Positions 63,501-64,000 of a stretch of DNA of 64,000 nucleotides are shown here, piece by piece. A model generated the notes under the pieces. That model made no database searches and was not told the origin of the DNA. It saw only the letters and a list, made by a program, of their open reading frames with translations. Each line of letters begins with the position of its first letter. The stretch's first letter is position 1. The stretch is from Syntrophomonas sp. (GTDB lineage Bacteria; Bacillota; Syntrophomonadia; Syntrophomonadales; Syntrophomonadaceae), in assembly GCF_028707975.1 (NCBI RefSeq), contig NZ_JAQVZX010000002.1:1-64000 (forward strand). The letters are read 5' to 3'. Both the position numbers and the translations under genes were made by a program.

Positions 63501-64000
63501 GCCCTGCCCCCCTTTTCCCGGAGTGCCTGGATTTCGTTATGGGCATCAAGGGGCCGGGCTATTTCCTCATCGTTTATTATCAAGCCGTCAGCCATACGAA
63601 GTATGCGCCGGGAGTGCCGGGCAATGTTTAATTCGTGAGTAACCAGAACTATGGTGGTTCCCTGGCGGTTTAATTCTTGAAATATGCTCATTATCTCCAG
63701 GCCGGTCTGGCTATCCAGGGCTCCGGTAGGCTCGTCAGCCAGGATTATGGCCGGGTTGTTGATCAGAGCCCGGGCGATGGCCACCCGCTGGTTCTGCCCC
63801 CCGGACAATTCATTGGGAAAATGATGCAGCCGGTCTTCCAGGCCCAGTAGGGTCAAGACTTCCAGCGCTCTCTTCCGGCGCTCTTCGTGCTTTGTGCCTG
63901 CATAAAGCATGGATAACTCTACATTTTTCAAGGCAGTCAAACGCGGCAGGAGATTAAAAGCTTGAAAAACAAAACCGATTTTGCGATTTCTTAAGCGGGC
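63497..64000 (-). CDS. MacB/LolD-type ABC transporter ATP-binding protein (partial)
   Basis: The C-terminal 167 residues of an ATPase; the N-terminal part with Walker A lies beyond the right edge. Visible are the Q-loop region [24 protein letters not shown], signature [16 protein letters not shown], Walker [13 protein letters not shown] and the switch His in VTHE. It pairs with the overlapping permease gene. The track begins at an internal codon, but the reading frame is open to base 64000. Confidence 0.93.
   Translation of the reverse strand, partial: ARLRNRKIGFVFQAFNLLPRLTALKNVELSMLYAGTKHEERRKRALEVLTLLGLEDRLHHFPNELSGGQNQRVAIARALINNPAIILADEPTGALDSQTGLEIMSIFQELNRQGTTIVLVTHELNIARHSRRILRMADGLIINDEEIARPLDAHNEIQALREKGGRA

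Overview
The window reads as the chromosome of an anaerobic, low-to-middle GC Firmicute. The best guess is a Syntrophomonas wolfei-like member of the Syntrophomonadaceae. This is inferred from the clostridial gene order (MazG-like, DUF2232, rplI, Lon-family protease, purA), the SCIFF ranthipeptide with its radical SAM maturase, frequent TTG starts, corrinoid methyltransferase modules and a probable selenoprotein. No database search was possible.

Region by region. 1-5.5 kb: 3' end of a group II intron, then housekeeping genes and tRNA-Val. 5.5-6.9 kb: an AT-rich Fic gene between 32-bp direct repeats beside the tRNA. 6.9-10.4 kb: a very large SLH-FecR-S9 peptidase surface protein. 11-15 kb: an Ig-like surface protein, an orphan metallophore/cobalamin-type binding protein, and two small proteins resembling the catalytic domain of archaeal TiaS. 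15.2-17.5 kb: a PAS/GGDEF/HD-GYP signalling protein. 17.9-26.8 kb: two tandem, paralogous Fbp-type ABC importers plus a PHP phosphoesterase. 26.8-28.1 kb: decayed sequence (PAS scrap, interspersed repeat, pstA-like fragment).

28.1-43.9 kb is the main accessory block. It holds three zinc-motif (HxC...C) MtaA-type methyltransferases, two B12-binding corrinoid proteins, a RACE-type reductive activator, a Tau/Ssu-type importer and a BtuFCD/FecBCD-type importer. It also holds two Cys-less FmdE-like proteins, a tandem pair of GATase1/ThuA-like proteins, and wreckage of a further methyltransferase and a sugar transporter. The likely theme is uptake of a corrinoid, metal or methylated substrate coupled to corrinoid methyl transfer, with an unknown physiological substrate.

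44-51.3 kb: Mop-type molybdate protein, tRNA-Gly, SCIFF peptide and maturase, LysM/G5/M23 peptidase, thioredoxin reductase, a MA-type metallopeptidase, murA and an Ig-like protein. 51.4-55.1 kb: two near-identical 128-bp structured repeats (omegaRNA/HEARO-like candidates) bracket rlmH, a broken DUF499 ATPase and a Phd-Uma2 fusion. 55.2-59.6 kb: YbjQ protein, a CxxC micro-protein, a NapH-like ferredoxin membrane protein, a TlpA-like thioredoxin whose first redox Cys is encoded by in-frame TGA (candidate selenocysteine), and glnS. 59.6-64 kb: a duplicated glnS 3' end, modular repeats, a nitroreductase/TetR pair sharing an 18-bp palindrome, and a MacB-type ABC exporter running off the right edge.
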